NCBI GenBank assembly: GCA_032622095.1
Contig: CP136066.1
Coordinates: 201,398,978-201,462,977 of the forward strand
Direction: 5' to 3'
Origin: Siphonodentalium dalli
Taxonomy: Eukaryota; Mollusca; Scaphopoda; Gadilida; Siphonodentaliidae
Length of the DNA stretch: 64,000 bases
Part shown: positions 47,325 to 58,444 of the stretch, piece by piece
Layout of the letters: every line of letters starts with the position of its first letter
Position numbering within the stretch: the stretch's first letter is position 1
Notes under the pieces: generated by a model
What the model was told of the DNA's origin: nothing
Seen by the model: only the letters and a program-made list of their open reading frames with translations
The model's database searches: none
Position numbers and translations under genes: made by a program

Positions 47325-47637
47325 AATATTTATAAATAATATTACTTTTTCCTTAAGGGAAGCCCGAAACTGAACTATATGGATTACGTCTCCGGCCTTG
47401 TGTCAATCAGGAGGGTTAAAATTTTATTGCTGTGCCGACCCCACTCACATCCGTGTCCAGATTAGTCTCGCATGAATACACCCGCATTCTATCTATTGTC
47501 TAGTCAGTTTTTTATTTCCGACTTAATCATGAGATTTGCGAGTCGCGGGGTTGGGAATGGCACCACCATGGGAGGGATCTATGATAGTTCAGTTTCGGGC
47601 TTCCCTTAAGGAAAAAGTAATATTATTTATAAATATT
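47325..47637. mobile_element. TIR element with 54-bp inverted ends
   Basis: AATATTTATAAATAATATTA, CTTTTTCCTTAAGGGAAGCC and CGAAACTGAACTAT at the left are exactly mirrored at the right. About 125 bp of its interior also matches, inverted, the segment 51,434-51,548. Begins about 22 bp from the BRF1 exon g acceptor. Confidence 0.85.
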
Positions 47638-48515
47638 ATATTTTTCCGCCAAGGAGAAGCCCTCAACTGAACTATATGGATTAGAATGCAAGCCCAGGAG
47701 GAGGCACGAGCAATAAAGTTAATTAATATCCAAATTCGATGGGAATGTACTCTTCCGAAACATGATTCATGTAAATGTGATTTAGTCATGAATCAGATAT
47801 GATTATGTTACGTGAAAGAGCTCCCAATTCAGATTACGACATTGCTCAAATGTGTACCGCCCGCCCCCCTTGTTTTTGGAATAAACATCCCAGGTAGTGC
47901 CATATAATTCATGCTAGCGAGACAACCGAGCAAGTACAACTTTGCTGCATCCTATTCTCTTTGTCATCTTCTTCGCTCTCTCGACAGTTCACATTATGAA
48001 CTGATGTCACATGCAGCCATTGTGTAGGCCATAAGATATCAGAATGCTTATGATACACCAGGGAGCAAATTAACTGGAATCGCATCGCGATTTGCCACTG
48101 AAATGTGGATACCGGTAATAGCGAGGAATTTCTTTATACATGTATGATGTTATAAAAATGCTATCCAACCATGTCAATGTGAGATCATTTGCTAATCAGA
48201 TATCGAAAGTAAATTGCTCCCTGTGATACACAAACCAGATATAAAAATGATATGCTGCAGATATCATAGCGAGGTATGAGGTTTCATTATATCATGCCAC
48301 ACATCTGTACTCCAGCCTCGTATAATGTAGAGAGCAGGGAACGCCATCATGATCCAAGGTATCATTGCATACCAGTATATATGGGATTAGAGAACACCAC
48401 AGCGGACTTGATGAACAAGCATAGAAGCATCAGTGATCTATGATGGCGCACATAACGAGTGTCGGGTACATTTCGAAATGATCAAATGTAGCAGAATGAT
48501 CAAAATTGCAAAATG

Positions 48516-49000
48516 ACCGGTGCAGGAGTGGCCTGGAGGTATCCCGAAGGTATTACGATTCCAGGAGATTGGACCCCATCGTGTGGAGATGTGGGCCACT
48601 GCACCGTGGGGAAGAGATAGAAGGCTGGTTGGTGCAGCTCTTGGAGGCACGCAACAAGACTTCCCCACCCAGATCATTCAGCCTTTCTTTCCTACCGGTG
48701 AAGGAGTGGCCTGGAGGTATCCCTAAGGTATTACGATTCCAGGGGATTGGACCCCATCTTGTGGAGATGTGGGCCCCTGCACCATGGGGAAGAGTTAGAA
48801 GGTTGGTTGGTGCAGCACTTGGAGGCACGCAACAACAAGTCTTCCCCACCCAGATCATTCAGCCTTTCTTTCCTACCGGTGAAGGAGTGGCCTGGATGTA
48901 TCCCGAAGGTATTACGATTCCAGGGGATCGACTGGACCCCATCTTGTAATGATGTGGGCCACTGCACCATGGGGAAGAGTCAGAAGGCCATTTGGCTGGT
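48516..49000 (+). repeat. Tandem repeat, about 180 bp x 2.6
   Basis: Units start GGAGTGGCCTGGAGGTATCC (48,524, about 48,703, about 48,884). Each includes a GTGGAGATGTGGGCC or variant and GAAGAGATAGAAGGCTGG. A separate fourth copy is at 49,722-49,905. Confidence 0.9.
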
Positions 49001-49131
49001 GCGCTATGTCTAGACTATGAGAGCAAGAGCGTCACGTGACAACGAGTCTACCCCACCCAGAACATCCTCCAAAGGCTATTTTTTCTCTTTCTTCTTTTTA
49101 TTTCTTCTTTCTTTTTTTTTCTTTTATAAAA

Positions 49132-49428
49132 GAATCCTCGTCCGACAGTGTGCCTGACGACCCACTGTCGACCCGCGATTCTTGCTCATCGTCGTCAAAC
49201 CTGCCGACGCCATGCGATGCAGAGAAGCATGTCAAGATCGACGCCAACAGAATTGGCTGCATCAGGTTGGGATACCAGACTGTGGAAGAGGCCTACTCTG
49301 AAATGGTTCGACGCAAGACAAATGCTCTTGCATTTGGGATAAGTAGCTATGGCCTGTCCAAGGTCACCCCCTCAAATTCTGGGGCATCATCAAGCTGCGC
49401 CCCCAAGGCCAGAGGGAATAAGTTCTGA
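49132..49428 (+). CDS. Exon-like segment with strong acceptor, unrecognised
   Basis: A pyrimidine tract of about 50 nt (49,078-49,127) followed by AAAAG looks like a 3' splice site. Behind it an open frame reads ESSSDSVPDDPLSTRDSCSS, then KIDANRIGCIRLGYQTVEEA and YSEMVRRKTNALAFGISSYG before stopping at 49,428. A second frame overlapping its end continues PEGISSDEPFDQRKPLPWNP to a stop near 49,518, suggesting a frameshift. It lies inside the putative TIR element 47,640-51,597, in an intron of BRF1 but on the opposite strand. Likely a transposon gene remnant or captured host exon. Confidence 0.35.
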   Translation, partial: ESSSDSVPDDPLSTRDSCSSSSNLPTPCDAEKHVKIDANRIGCIRLGYQTVEEAYSEMVRRKTNALAFGISSYGLSKVTPSNSGASSSCAPKARGNKF

Positions 49429-49721
49429 TGAGCCATTTGATCAGAGGAAGCCCCTTCCATGGAATCCCCCAAATGCAGGTGGTCCTGACCAAACTGGAAT
49501 AAATGTCGATGACATACCACTATGATCGCATGACGGCGGAGGACGATGAGTTCCGAATGCACATAGGCAAGAACTAGGCGGTTTCCGTTAGGAAAGTGCG
49601 CTTACAGCGGACGTGAAGATACGAATGCCTGTATTTTCGTCATGATTGTATCGAATCGTTTTGTCACATAATCAGTGGATATGTCGATGATATACCACTA
49701 TGATCACATGACTGCGGAGGA

Positions 49722-49905
49722 GCAGGCCCGGATGTATCCCGAAGGTATTACTATTCCAGGGGATCGACTGGACCCCATCTTGTAATGATGTGGGCCACTG
49801 CACCATGGGGAAGAGTCAGAAGGCCATTTGGCTGGTGCGCTATGTCTATGAGAGCAAGAGCGTCACGTGACAACGAGTCTTCCCCACCCAGAACAGCCGC
49901 CATAG
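49722..49905 (+). repeat. Detached fourth copy of the 180-bp unit
   Basis: CGGATGTATCCCGAAGGTAT through GTCACGTGACAACGAGTCTT matches 48,893-49,050 almost exactly. A frame through it reads YHYDHMTAEEQARMYPEGIT and ends IPGDRLDPIL. Confidence 0.85.
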
Positions 49906-51618
49906 ACGAAGAGCCATGTCATGGCCGGTTTCGGAAATATATTGGCAGTAGATGTGCGCAATATAAACGCTGCGCATGTAAGCTCGCTTTAGACATGTAA
50001 CAATACAAATGCAGTCCTTTCTGCGCAATATAAATGTGTTGCATGTAACTGCGCATCATACACGAGTGAAAGCTATGTGGCAGAATATCGTTTTGATATA
50101 TGTGGAAATAGAAGTTAGTGAGCCAAGTGATGGTCTCTACTGGAAAGACTATTGGCAGTGAATCTGGAGCACGTGACAATATGTATTCTTTCTATTTCGC
50201 TGTTTGCCGTTATCATTCACTGATGAAACTGCAAAGTATGTCAGTATTGGGATGAAAACTGTTCACCATATGTAAGCATACTAGTAGTCAGTTCTGACAG
50301 CATACATGAGGCCCTGATACGATATGATTGTCATGTACAATGTATGGAACTATTACGGCGTGCAATACATCATTGCAAGCTCGCCCACGCCGAGGCATAT
50401 TAGAGCCTACGGTAAGATGGCTTAGAGTCAGGCCACAAAGTTTTCACTTCATTGCAGTCGGTGAACAATAGTTCGTAGGAACCCAAACTGTACATACATG
50501 GATGTAAAGAATGCAACACAATATTTAGAACGTCAGACAACACATCAATTCGAAGTGTGGTTATATATGTGATAACGAATACCATCCCCCTGTTACGGAG
50601 TGTTAGTAACTATTGTACTGATGATACAATGAGTTATATGATATTTAATCGTGATAGACAAGGTAGAATTTTCGAAATACCTTGAAGTCGATGTAATGTG
50701 TTATTACATTTGTCATGTGTCTAACAAGACCACGCGCTCATACATACTGGCGGGCGTAGATTCGCAGGTATTGATCGTGAAAACAATATTACAGATCGCT
50801 CAGTCGAAAGAAATGTGAATTGTCATCTGATAGTGATAACAAGTACTATCTTTCGTATTTATTCATGTAAATTATTACAAAGGAGGATATGGCTGTCCTG
50901 TGCAACTTTCTGCGAATTAACAGAGCAGTGCCATGTATGATTTGGCAGTATACATTAGGATACAAAGCAACGGAACTTACGAAATAACCGAAGCGAGTCG
51001 ACGGAAACTTATGTAAAGTGAAACACGTGTAGCACGAAATTAGGAGACATCGCATACCGTACTACATTGCGTCCTCAATTGTAAGTCATGATAGTCATCA
51101 CGCCGTATGTGTGGCACAATATGCACTATGTGGTTTTGCCACAAGTAAGCTATGTGCTTCTTTAGTCATTGTCAAGATGGCCATCTTAATTCCAATTGTT
51201 GGAAGATAAATGCCGTCTTGAGGAAAACAGAAAACACGGAAACAAATTACGGATACAGTGAAACGAAAAAAGTTCCCGTTTCGGATGTGAGAAATATTAA
51301 TTAACTATCGGGTACAATAAATTGCAAGTTTGTAATATCAACAATAAATATTGAGTCGATAAACTCGCAACACAGAAAGATACAACCTTGAGAAAATAGA
51401 AACGATCCTGTCCTGGCGAGGAGGAATAAAAACTGACTAGACAATAGATAGAATGCGGGTGTATTCATGCGAGACTAATCTGGACACGGATGTGAGTGGG
51501 GTCGGCACAGCAATAAAATTTTAACCCTCCTGATTGACACAAGGCCGGAGACGTAATCCATATAGTTCAGTTGAGGGCTTCTCCTTGGCGGAAAAATGAA
51601 GGAGTGATCAGGACAACT

Positions 51619-51800
51619 TAACCCTTCGATGACGGGAGCTGCGCCGGTGCAGCATTTAAGATCCAGTGCTAGTGCATTATCTAATATATGCGTGTCTCCC
51701 ATAGGGAGCCTCGAATATATAAGAGAATACACTAGCTTACAAGGTCAAGGTAAATATTGTCAGGCCAATGTATTCTCTTATATATGCGAGGCTCCCTAAG
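51619..51800. mobile_element. B2 element, truncated by A element
   Basis: Begins TTAA|CCCTTCGATGACGGGAG, carries one complete hairpin and half of another, and stops at CTCCCTAAG where an A-family half element starts. Confidence 0.7.
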
Positions 51801-51802
51801 AG

Positions 51803-52068
51803 TGTAAGATGGATAACTCTAAAAACAAGTGGTTATTATTGTTAATAGTAACCACTTGATTTTAGAGTTATCCATCTTACACCCGCAATTTGTCTGTTTG
51901 AGCTCGATTGAGTGGACCACATCTCCAAAATTTAACAAACTTCAAAAATCGATAACTGATCACTCTGAGCTTTGAAGGGTGGGTTCCTCGACTCGAATCA
52001 AATATTTTTTACCCCCGAAGCCAAAGAAATAGTAATTAATGGTGCTTAATCGAATTGAGTACCTTTAA
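51803..52068. repeat. A-family right half with central hairpin
   Basis: Starts in the left arm near the centre (AAGATGGATAACTCTAAAAA), runs through the hairpin and the whole right arm to GAGTACCTTTAA, where it shares its TTAA with the next element. Confidence 0.8.
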
Positions 52069-52565
52069 AGGCACGTGCGGCCTTAATTGTCGAAAATATT
52101 CATTTTTGTTCCAAACACCGTAAACAGAAAAACAGTAAAACGCATACAGCTCCGTTCACATATACCATGACCATCGCGTAAACAGCATGTTATCATAGAG
52201 ACCTACTATATTTTACCTAAGAAGAGACTGATTGTGTTACAGAAGACAGCACAATGCTACTGGCTAATCACACACAAATGGCATTAACGCTCTTTATTAG
52301 TTCCATATCAGGTATTCACCACCAAAGAACGCTCTTTATGTTTACCATCATAATATAAACAAACACCAGAAAAGTAACTTTTTATGCCTTTGTTTACATA
52401 ACAATGGTCAAACATATGACCATAACGTACTGTTTATGTGATATTTCTTATTTGTATACGGACAAAGTCTATCTACATTTTGATGTTCTTTCTGTTTGTG
52501 GCGGTTTTTGACGGGTGGAGATATTTTCACAGGATACCCACCGCCAAGGCCAACCGTGTCTTTAA
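52065..52565. mobile_element. P-family element
   Basis: TTAAAGGCACGTGCGGCCTT on the left, AAGGCCAACCGTGTCTTTAA on the right, about 500 bp. Its left TTAA is the right TTAA of the adjacent A element. Confidence 0.75.
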
Positions 52566-52774
52566 TTGGAACGTATCATGTTAGAATGTAAATAACATAA
52601 TAATTCAATGACTCAGTTTTATATTTATAACAAGAGCATTGCTAGGGCATGGAAAAATATGCTTTTAGCCATTTCGACTTGTACTACCGCAAAAGAAAAT
52701 AATAATTTGAGCTCACAAGGAATATCTGATATACTGATATACCCCTAATTTAAATGTCAAAATGCGGACAGTCG

Positions 52775-52915
52775 AAAAATGGCCGTAACTCATGTGAAAT
52801 AATTGGACAGAACCTATATTCGAACTTGGCCTGTAGTTTTAGCTGGGAAACGCACATACCAGCTTTGGTTCAGATAAAATAATCCAAACTGGAGTTAACG
52901 GTTGGAAACTGAATG
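52775..52915 (+). repeat. I-family repeat, copy 1
   Basis: ATATTCGAACTTGGCCTGTA then TTTAGCTGGGAAACGCACAT; matches 53,706-53,850. Confidence 0.8.
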
Positions 52916-52951
52916 AAATGTTATGAAATCGGTCAAATTCTAAGAAGAACT

Positions 52952-53707
52952 AGAGGTGTGACTGTCCCAATGGGACTACGGATACCCCCCTTTTTTAAAA
53001 ATACTAAGATGTTTGACATGTCAGTAAACATTTAGTTAAAATAATAAAATAACAGTTCCCATTGCAGGTGTACAACCATAACCCTAATCTTAAACCTATT
53101 GACCGAAAATTGTAGGAATAAAAGCTTGGACAAAATTATGTATGTTGCGAAACAATTTCTAAGTCGAAAAAGGGGAATAACTCCACACAAAAAATGTCGG
53201 ACAGACGTCATAATTGCAGGTGCACAGGTTCCCATGGTACTAAATATCAGTGCCAAGATTAAAAAACATTGACCGAAAAATGTAGGAATAAAAACTCGGA
53301 CAAAATTATGCATGTTGCAAAAAAAAGTTTCTAAGTTGAAAAAGGGGGATAACTCCACCAAAAAATGTCGGACAGATGTCATAATCGCAGGTGAACAAGT
53401 TCCAATGGTACTAAATATCTGTGCCACGTTTTTAAAAAATTGACAAAAAAATGTAGGAATAAAAGCTCGGACAAAAGTATACATCGAAAAAGGGGGGATA
53501 ACTCCAAAAACAAAGTCCGACAGACGTCATAATCGCAGGTGCACAGGTTCCCATGGTGGTTGATGTCTGTGCCAAGTTTCACGGAAATTGATAAAAAAAC
53601 GACTGAGAAAAACTCCGGACAAATTTGTGTCCACTGACGGACGACGGACGGACGGACGGACAAGCTGACTCCAGTATACCCCCCCTAACTTCGTTGCGGG
53701 GGGTATA
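52952..53707. repeat. H-family repeat with internal tandem units
   Basis: Starts GGTGTGACTGTCCCAATGGG with GATACCCCCC and ends GGGGGGTATA. Three to four diverged units of about 150-170 bp share ATAACTCCA, GCAGGTGCACAGGTTCCCAT and TGTAGGAATAAAAGCTCGGA. A GGAC microsatellite (53,640-53,662) sits before the end. Confidence 0.75.
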
Positions 53708-53850
53708 AAAAGGGCTGTAATTCATGTAAAAATAATTTGAAGGAACCCATATTCGAACTTGGCCTGTATCTTTAGCTGGGAAATACACATACCAACTTTG
53801 GTTCAGATCAAACTGGAGTTATCGATTGGAAACAAAAAATGTTAACGGAC
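53706..53850 (+). repeat. I-family repeat, copy 2
   Basis: CATATTCGAACTTGGCCTGT and ACCAACTTTGGTTCAGATCA. The H repeat lies between the two copies. Confidence 0.8.
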
Positions 53851-53956
53851 AGACTGATGTCTAGAAGGACGGCTTGACAGACTGATTACATAATATGACC
53901 TTTTTTCCAAAAGGGTGCATAAAAATAAGATAGGGAGTAGAAAGCATAACACATAC

Positions 53957-54056
53957 CCTCCTTATCGTTAGCATACTGAACTGGACCGTCTTCCACTATT
54001 ATGTCTGAGCCAGACTCTGATGCCTGTGATAACTTCAGCTGCTTCGATTGACCTTC
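53957..54056 (-). CDS. BRF1: BRF1 exon f
   Basis: This 100-nt exon sits between TATTTCAG and G|GTATGT. It encodes EGQSKQLKLSQASESGSDII then VEDGPVQYANDKE, leaving one base. VEDGPVQYANDKE matches the VESGPVSYHADEE motif near the vertebrate BRF1 C-terminus. The preceding serine/acidic stretch is hydrophilic linker. Confidence 0.92.
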
Positions 54057-54359
54057 CTGAAATAGATAGGAATGTAATAATACATAATGTGGTTACTATG
54101 TCATGTCTGCTAAGGTAGGAATTATTATAAGGCCAAAAAAAAACAATGATTTCAAAAAAAAAAAAAATTGTGCACATTGTAAGCCTGGATCATGAGTCCT
54201 TTAATATCTAGTAATAGTAAGAAAATGTAGAGGCAACTTTGTGTCGCATATAAACTCATTTAATCTGATATAACAATTACACTGTGCTACTAGTATACCT
54301 GTATGACATAGGGATTACCTATAATGTTCTAATGCCCCTGACTATTCACAATTCTTATT

Positions 54360-54502
54360 GTTGTCTATAAATTGACACCCCTCCATTATAACATGTGATC
54401 CTAAATTTCCTCCAGCCTTTAATTGTTATTGTAGTCTATAAATTGACACCCCTCCATTATAACATGTGATCCTAAATTTCCTCCAGCCTTTCAATTGTTC
54501 TA
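54360..54502 (+). repeat. 71-bp tandem duplication
   Basis: GTCTATAAATTGACACCCCT ... CCTCCAGCCTTT at 54,363 and 54,434. In the intron between BRF1 exons e and f. Confidence 0.93.
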
Positions 54503-54933
54503 TGTTTTATTTGGCCTATTCCTATCTAATCCGAGGTATCACTTTTGCTTTACACAAATATATATGCCAGGGGAACTATAATTTCATGGCAGGACTATGC
54601 AAGGTGCATTGAGATAAACTTTCTTTTCAATAAATTAGATGGTCGCTCTGTTTGAAAATGCTCCCTCCCATTTTTTTGGGGGGAAAACCCTCCCTCCCAC
54701 CTTCTTTTTTTTTGGAACAAACTCAGGAGTAATGTCTTTGCCTTTTTGCAATGGCAGCATATAGTCGGTTATTGTGCCACAAAAATTGTTTCCCTCACAT
54801 TATGTGCGTATATTACACATTATTACCACTACACTTATTGCTCGGCTTCCTGTAATCTAATTATGTTTTTAGGTAGCTAAAATGCATTCCAGTGTTTGTC
54901 TGTCACTCTAACCCTGTGGGATATATATCTTAC

Positions 54934-54979
54934 CACTTTATTTCTTGATATGTCACCCATGAGACTGTGCCTTTTGAAT
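54934..54979 (-). CDS. BRF1: BRF1 exon e (46 nt)
   Basis: A strong acceptor (pyrimidine-rich tract ending CTTCCCCAG) opens this exon and GTAAGA closes it. One leading base completes Arg, then FKRHSLMGDISRNKV, ending in phase 0. The residues lie in the poorly conserved linker between block II and the acidic tail, so similarity alone would not identify it. It is needed to bring the frame from exon d (phase 2) to exon f (phase 0), and does so exactly. Confidence 0.87.
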
Positions 54980-55523
54980 CTGGGGAAGACAATGATAAAA
55001 ATAATAAAAAATCACCACCTGGCATCCATACTCTATGGAATGCAGCAAAATCAACATCCATTACTTATATTTACACTCAACTGAGTCTACTGGCAGATTA
55101 AAAGAGCATTAAGCCCCCATTTCCAACGTTATTCTCATAGCTCATTGTAAGTTGCGTCTATTCAAAAATGGAAGCAAGTAGGGGTCAGCGTGCAATGTCA
55201 TGTGACATAACTTCGACCAGAGCGAATGCATGTGATATGCTTTATTCTCTGATCCAATGTACATAAATGGATATTGAGAAATATAAATGGAGATAGTATA
55301 CAAAAGATAAATAGAGTGACACATGGAATATGCATGTATGTACATAATATTCATCGGCTCTCCAGTTGACATGCAGCCATGTGGGAGTGCAAATATTCAT
55401 CAATATAGAATAGAAGTGGTTAACAGACTACTCAAAACATTTACCTTGAAAAATAGAATATGCATGTAGCACTCACACCACTTTATATATATATCAAGAA
55501 TGAAATGATTCTGGCAACTAAGC

Positions 55524-55945
55524 ATGAGAATGAGGTCCAAAGAGGGTGAATTTAGTGACCCTAACTCACACAGAGGTCTAGCATCACTAAATTCACCCTC
55601 TGGGGACCTCATTCTGCTTAGGCATCATCTTCTCTGGAAAGTTTCTTTATTATCAAATTTCTATTGAAATTTCTTCACATAGATTCTATTTCTTGTTTGA
55701 TTTAGTTTCTCTATATTCTCAAATTGGCAGACGACACATTGCATACTTGAGGTTCCCAATGGGTGTACATCACAATATTCACCATTTGGGAACTTCAATC
55801 TGAGTCTATGTCTCCCATAGCAGATGAGGCCATGCAGAATGAGGTCCCCAGAGGGTGAATTTGTTGATGCTAGCCTGCTGTGTGGAATAGAATCACTAAA
55901 TTCACCCTCTGGGGACCTCAATCTGCAAATGGCAGGCACACTAAA
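55524..55945. mobile_element. C-family triple-hairpin element, complete
   Basis: Three hairpins in order: GAGGTCCAAAGAGGGTGAAT, GAGGTTCCCAATGGGTGTAC (closed by CACCATTTGGGAACTTC) and GAGGTCCCCAGAGGGTGAAT. Ends AATGGCAGGCACACT. Interior closely matches 44,276-44,714. Confidence 0.85.
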
Positions 55946-56031
55946 CTCAGACTTGCAACTAACCAATAGCTCAATCATTCCATTTTGTATTCAGCACCTG
56001 GAGAAATATTCATGATTTGTCATTGTTAAAG

Positions 56032-56088
56032 AATGTAAGAAATAATGATTAAAAATTTTCATCATTTTTAATCATTATTTCTTACATT
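56032..56088. repeat. Perfect 25-bp hairpin
   Basis: AATGTAAGAAATAATGATTA + AAAAT, 7-base loop, then the exact complement. In a BRF1 intron. Confidence 0.85.
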
Positions 56089-56576
56089 AAATAATGTAAA
56101 AAAGAATGTACCGGGTAAGAAAAAAAAATTCTTCAATTTAGTCATCTACTTATTAATATTCTATGACACTATATGCATATATGATAGTCAATCTTTACAC
56201 ATTACACACAGATATGTTAAGAGTTCATGTATTTTGCAATTAATGCTCAATACGTATGCCCCTGATGTCGTATGACATTCACTATGTACCTTTTAGACTT
56301 CAAATTCGTGCGAGATCCGGAAGTGCCACAATTAATAACCATCTGCGTTGGTTAGCGCAAATCAATCTGTCGTACATATTTCATTTGAAAACCAAACCCC
56401 AATATTCGAAATTTTGAATACAACGATATCGAATTGATTCAAATTGAAGCTTCCTCAGCGACTTCGATTCGAATACTCGAAGGTTCGCAGGCCCCTATAT
56501 GATGGAGTTGGTGCTTAATATGATTAAATTATGAATGTTAGCCCCATTTTCACTTGATGTAAAATTGTAAATATAC

Positions 56577-56779
56577 CTTTTAAGGAGTGGAGATTCTGAC
56601 CCTATCACAGGCATAGGTTTATTCTTGCATTTCTCCTGTTCTGTTGACTTGCTCTGTAGGTCATTAAGTACATTGTAGTTAATCTTTGACGATATTTTTT
56701 TCTCCATCAGTAGTCGTGTGATGGCTTCTTTGGCTGTTGCAGGCTGCGGCAGATGTTGCTTCTTTTGATATTCTCGTTT
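56577..56779 (-). CDS. BRF1: BRF1 exon d (block II core)
   Basis: The largest exon here (203 nt) has acceptor TTTTGTTAG and donor AAAAG|GTATAT. It encodes KREYQKKQHLPQPATAKEAI, TRLLMEKKISSKINYNVLND and a lysine-rich end. KISSKINY is identical to the vertebrate BRF1 sequence, the strongest single match in the window. Entry is phase 0 and exit leaves two bases. Just 15 bp upstream of its AG acceptor in transcript direction begins an exact seven-copy 39-bp minisatellite, which must therefore supply the branch-point region. Confidence 0.95.
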
Positions 56780-56796
56780 CTAACAAAATATATAAA

Positions 56797-57069
56797 ATGT
56801 TCCATTGAGAAATAGGAATGGCTGTTACCAGATAAATGTTCCATTGAGAAATAGGAATGGCTGTTGCCAGATAAATGTTCCATTGAGAAATAGGAATGGC
56901 TGTTACCAGATAAATGTTCCATTGAGAAATAGGAATGGCTGTTACCAGATAAATGTTCCATTGAGAAATAGGAATGGCTGTTACCAGATAAATGTTCCAT
57001 TGAGAAATAGGAATGGCTGTTACCAGATAAATGTTCCATTGAGAAATAGGAATGGCTGTTACCAGATAA
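56797..57069 (+). repeat. 39-bp minisatellite x 7 next to BRF1 exon d
   Basis: Seven contiguous units of ATGTTCCATTGAGAAATAGG + AATGGCTGTTACCAGATAA; only one base differs, in unit 2. Unit length is a multiple of three, which leaves both strands open and creates spurious proteins. It starts 15 bp beyond the exon d AG acceptor. Confidence 0.97.
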
Positions 57070-57698
57070 ATGCTCTTAATCCTTTCTATACTAAATACTC
57101 ATTGATGAGTAGACCATATGTTATTTATTGGACTTATTATCTCCGACTAATGATTATGAATCATTCAGCAATTGTATGATCTTTTCGATCTGACTGTCAT
57201 TAGCTAATTTATCCTGAACACCCCTCCAAATAAATAGACAATTCCAATATATATTTATAACTGAATGGGAGAATCTTATAGTATAATAAGTATTAGTATA
57301 GAAAGTGTTAACAACAAAATGTGCCAGACTCAGTAAAAGTGCCTTCGATGCCAGTTAGCATGAGGTCAAGTAAATAGAAATACTGTGTTCTCAGGTACCT
57401 CCCTCATCGCACAAAGAGGATATAGGCAGGCCCCAAGCTAGGAGGCGACTGGGGCAAAGTTATCTTATGTTTTTCTGATGTCTCCCCCACTTCTCCCTAT
57501 TTTGGGCTGAAGTCTCCCTAAAATATCCAGAGGGAGAAGTCACTTCTCCCTGTTTTCAATGGGGGGGGGGGGGATTTTTATCTAGAATTTTGAAATAGTT
57601 TACAATAAATAAAAGCAATTAATGCAGATAATTAATTCAATCAAGTGTTGGTCTTGGTGTTTGGTCTCATTCAAACAATTTCTAATTTGTCAACAACT

Positions 57699-57985
57699 AG
57701 AGATGAGACTGTCCCAATGGCCCTAAGGATACCTCCTGCAGAGCAATTAACATGAAGTTCATTAACATATATTTTTTTGGAAGGACATACAAGCTGTAAA
57801 TAAATTATGCAGTTGAAAGAGGGGAATATCTCCACTAAAAGAAGTCAGACGGACCTCAGAAATTGCAGGTGCACAGGTTCCCTTGGTACTAAATATCTGT
57901 GCCAAGTTTTAAAAAAATTAGTCAATGGACAAGCTGATTCCAATATAGCCCTCCCATAACTTTAAAATTTATTAACGGGGGTATA
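57699..57985 (+). repeat. H-family repeat, short copy
   Basis: AACTAGAGATGAGACTGTCC to ACGGGGGTATAACTAG, with a single GCAGGTGCACAGGTTCCC unit. Confidence 0.75.
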
Positions 57986-58195
57986 ACTAGAAGTTTAAAT
58001 AGGAGATGATTGAAGATGTACTCGGTTAAAGAAATTGGAAGATAGATTCTAGATCACTTGAAAAATTGCAGGATTTAACTTCATGTATCCATACATCCAT
58101 TGGATGGACATGGCTCGTTCAAACTACAAAATTATGTATATAATTTGGTAAGAGGTATCTCAAAACATATGTGGAAGATTTCTGAACAAAATCGT

Positions 58196-58441
58196 TGATC
58201 AAGCCTTGAAATGGTGTGTCTGTTATTTGCAGAATGAGGTCCCCAAAGGGTGAATTTAGTGATGCTACCCTGCATAGCGGGCTAGCATCACCAAATTCAC
58301 CCTCTGGGGACCTCATTCTGCTGAGGTGTAAGCAGAATGAGGTCCCCAGAGGGTGAATTTGGTGATGCTAGCCCGCTATGCGGGGTAGCATCACTAAATT
58401 CACCCTCTGGGGACCTCATTCTGCAAATGACAGACACACTA
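58196..58441. mobile_element. C-family double palindrome
   Basis: GTGTGTCTGTTATTTGCAGA to TCTGCAAATGACAGACACAC. Two complete GGTCCCC-type hairpins stand back to back around GCTGAGGTGTAAGC, so each half and the whole are palindromic. The middle hairpin of longer C elements is missing. Confidence 0.85.
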
Positions 58442-58444
58442 TTT

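Larger units (their letters stand above)
47640..51597. mobile_element. Putative 4 kb element related to 47,325-47,637
   Basis: TTTTTCCGCCAAGGAGAAGC and CCTCAACTGAACTATATGGA at the left are mirrored at the right end (GGCTTCTCCTTGGCGGAAAA). Inside are a 180-bp tandem repeat, an exon-like segment with strong acceptor, and several short open frames. If real, this is the longer relative of the short TIR copy next to it. Confidence 0.5.

Noticed and set aside
53032..53663. 150-codon minus-strand frame and overlapping frames
   Set aside because: They follow the internal units of the H repeat and repeat the same peptide in shifted frames.
56707..57179. Repetitive proteins on both strands (EHLSGNSHSYFSM; RNRNGCYQINVPL)
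   Set aside because: Both are by-products of the 39-bp minisatellite, whose unit is a multiple of three.
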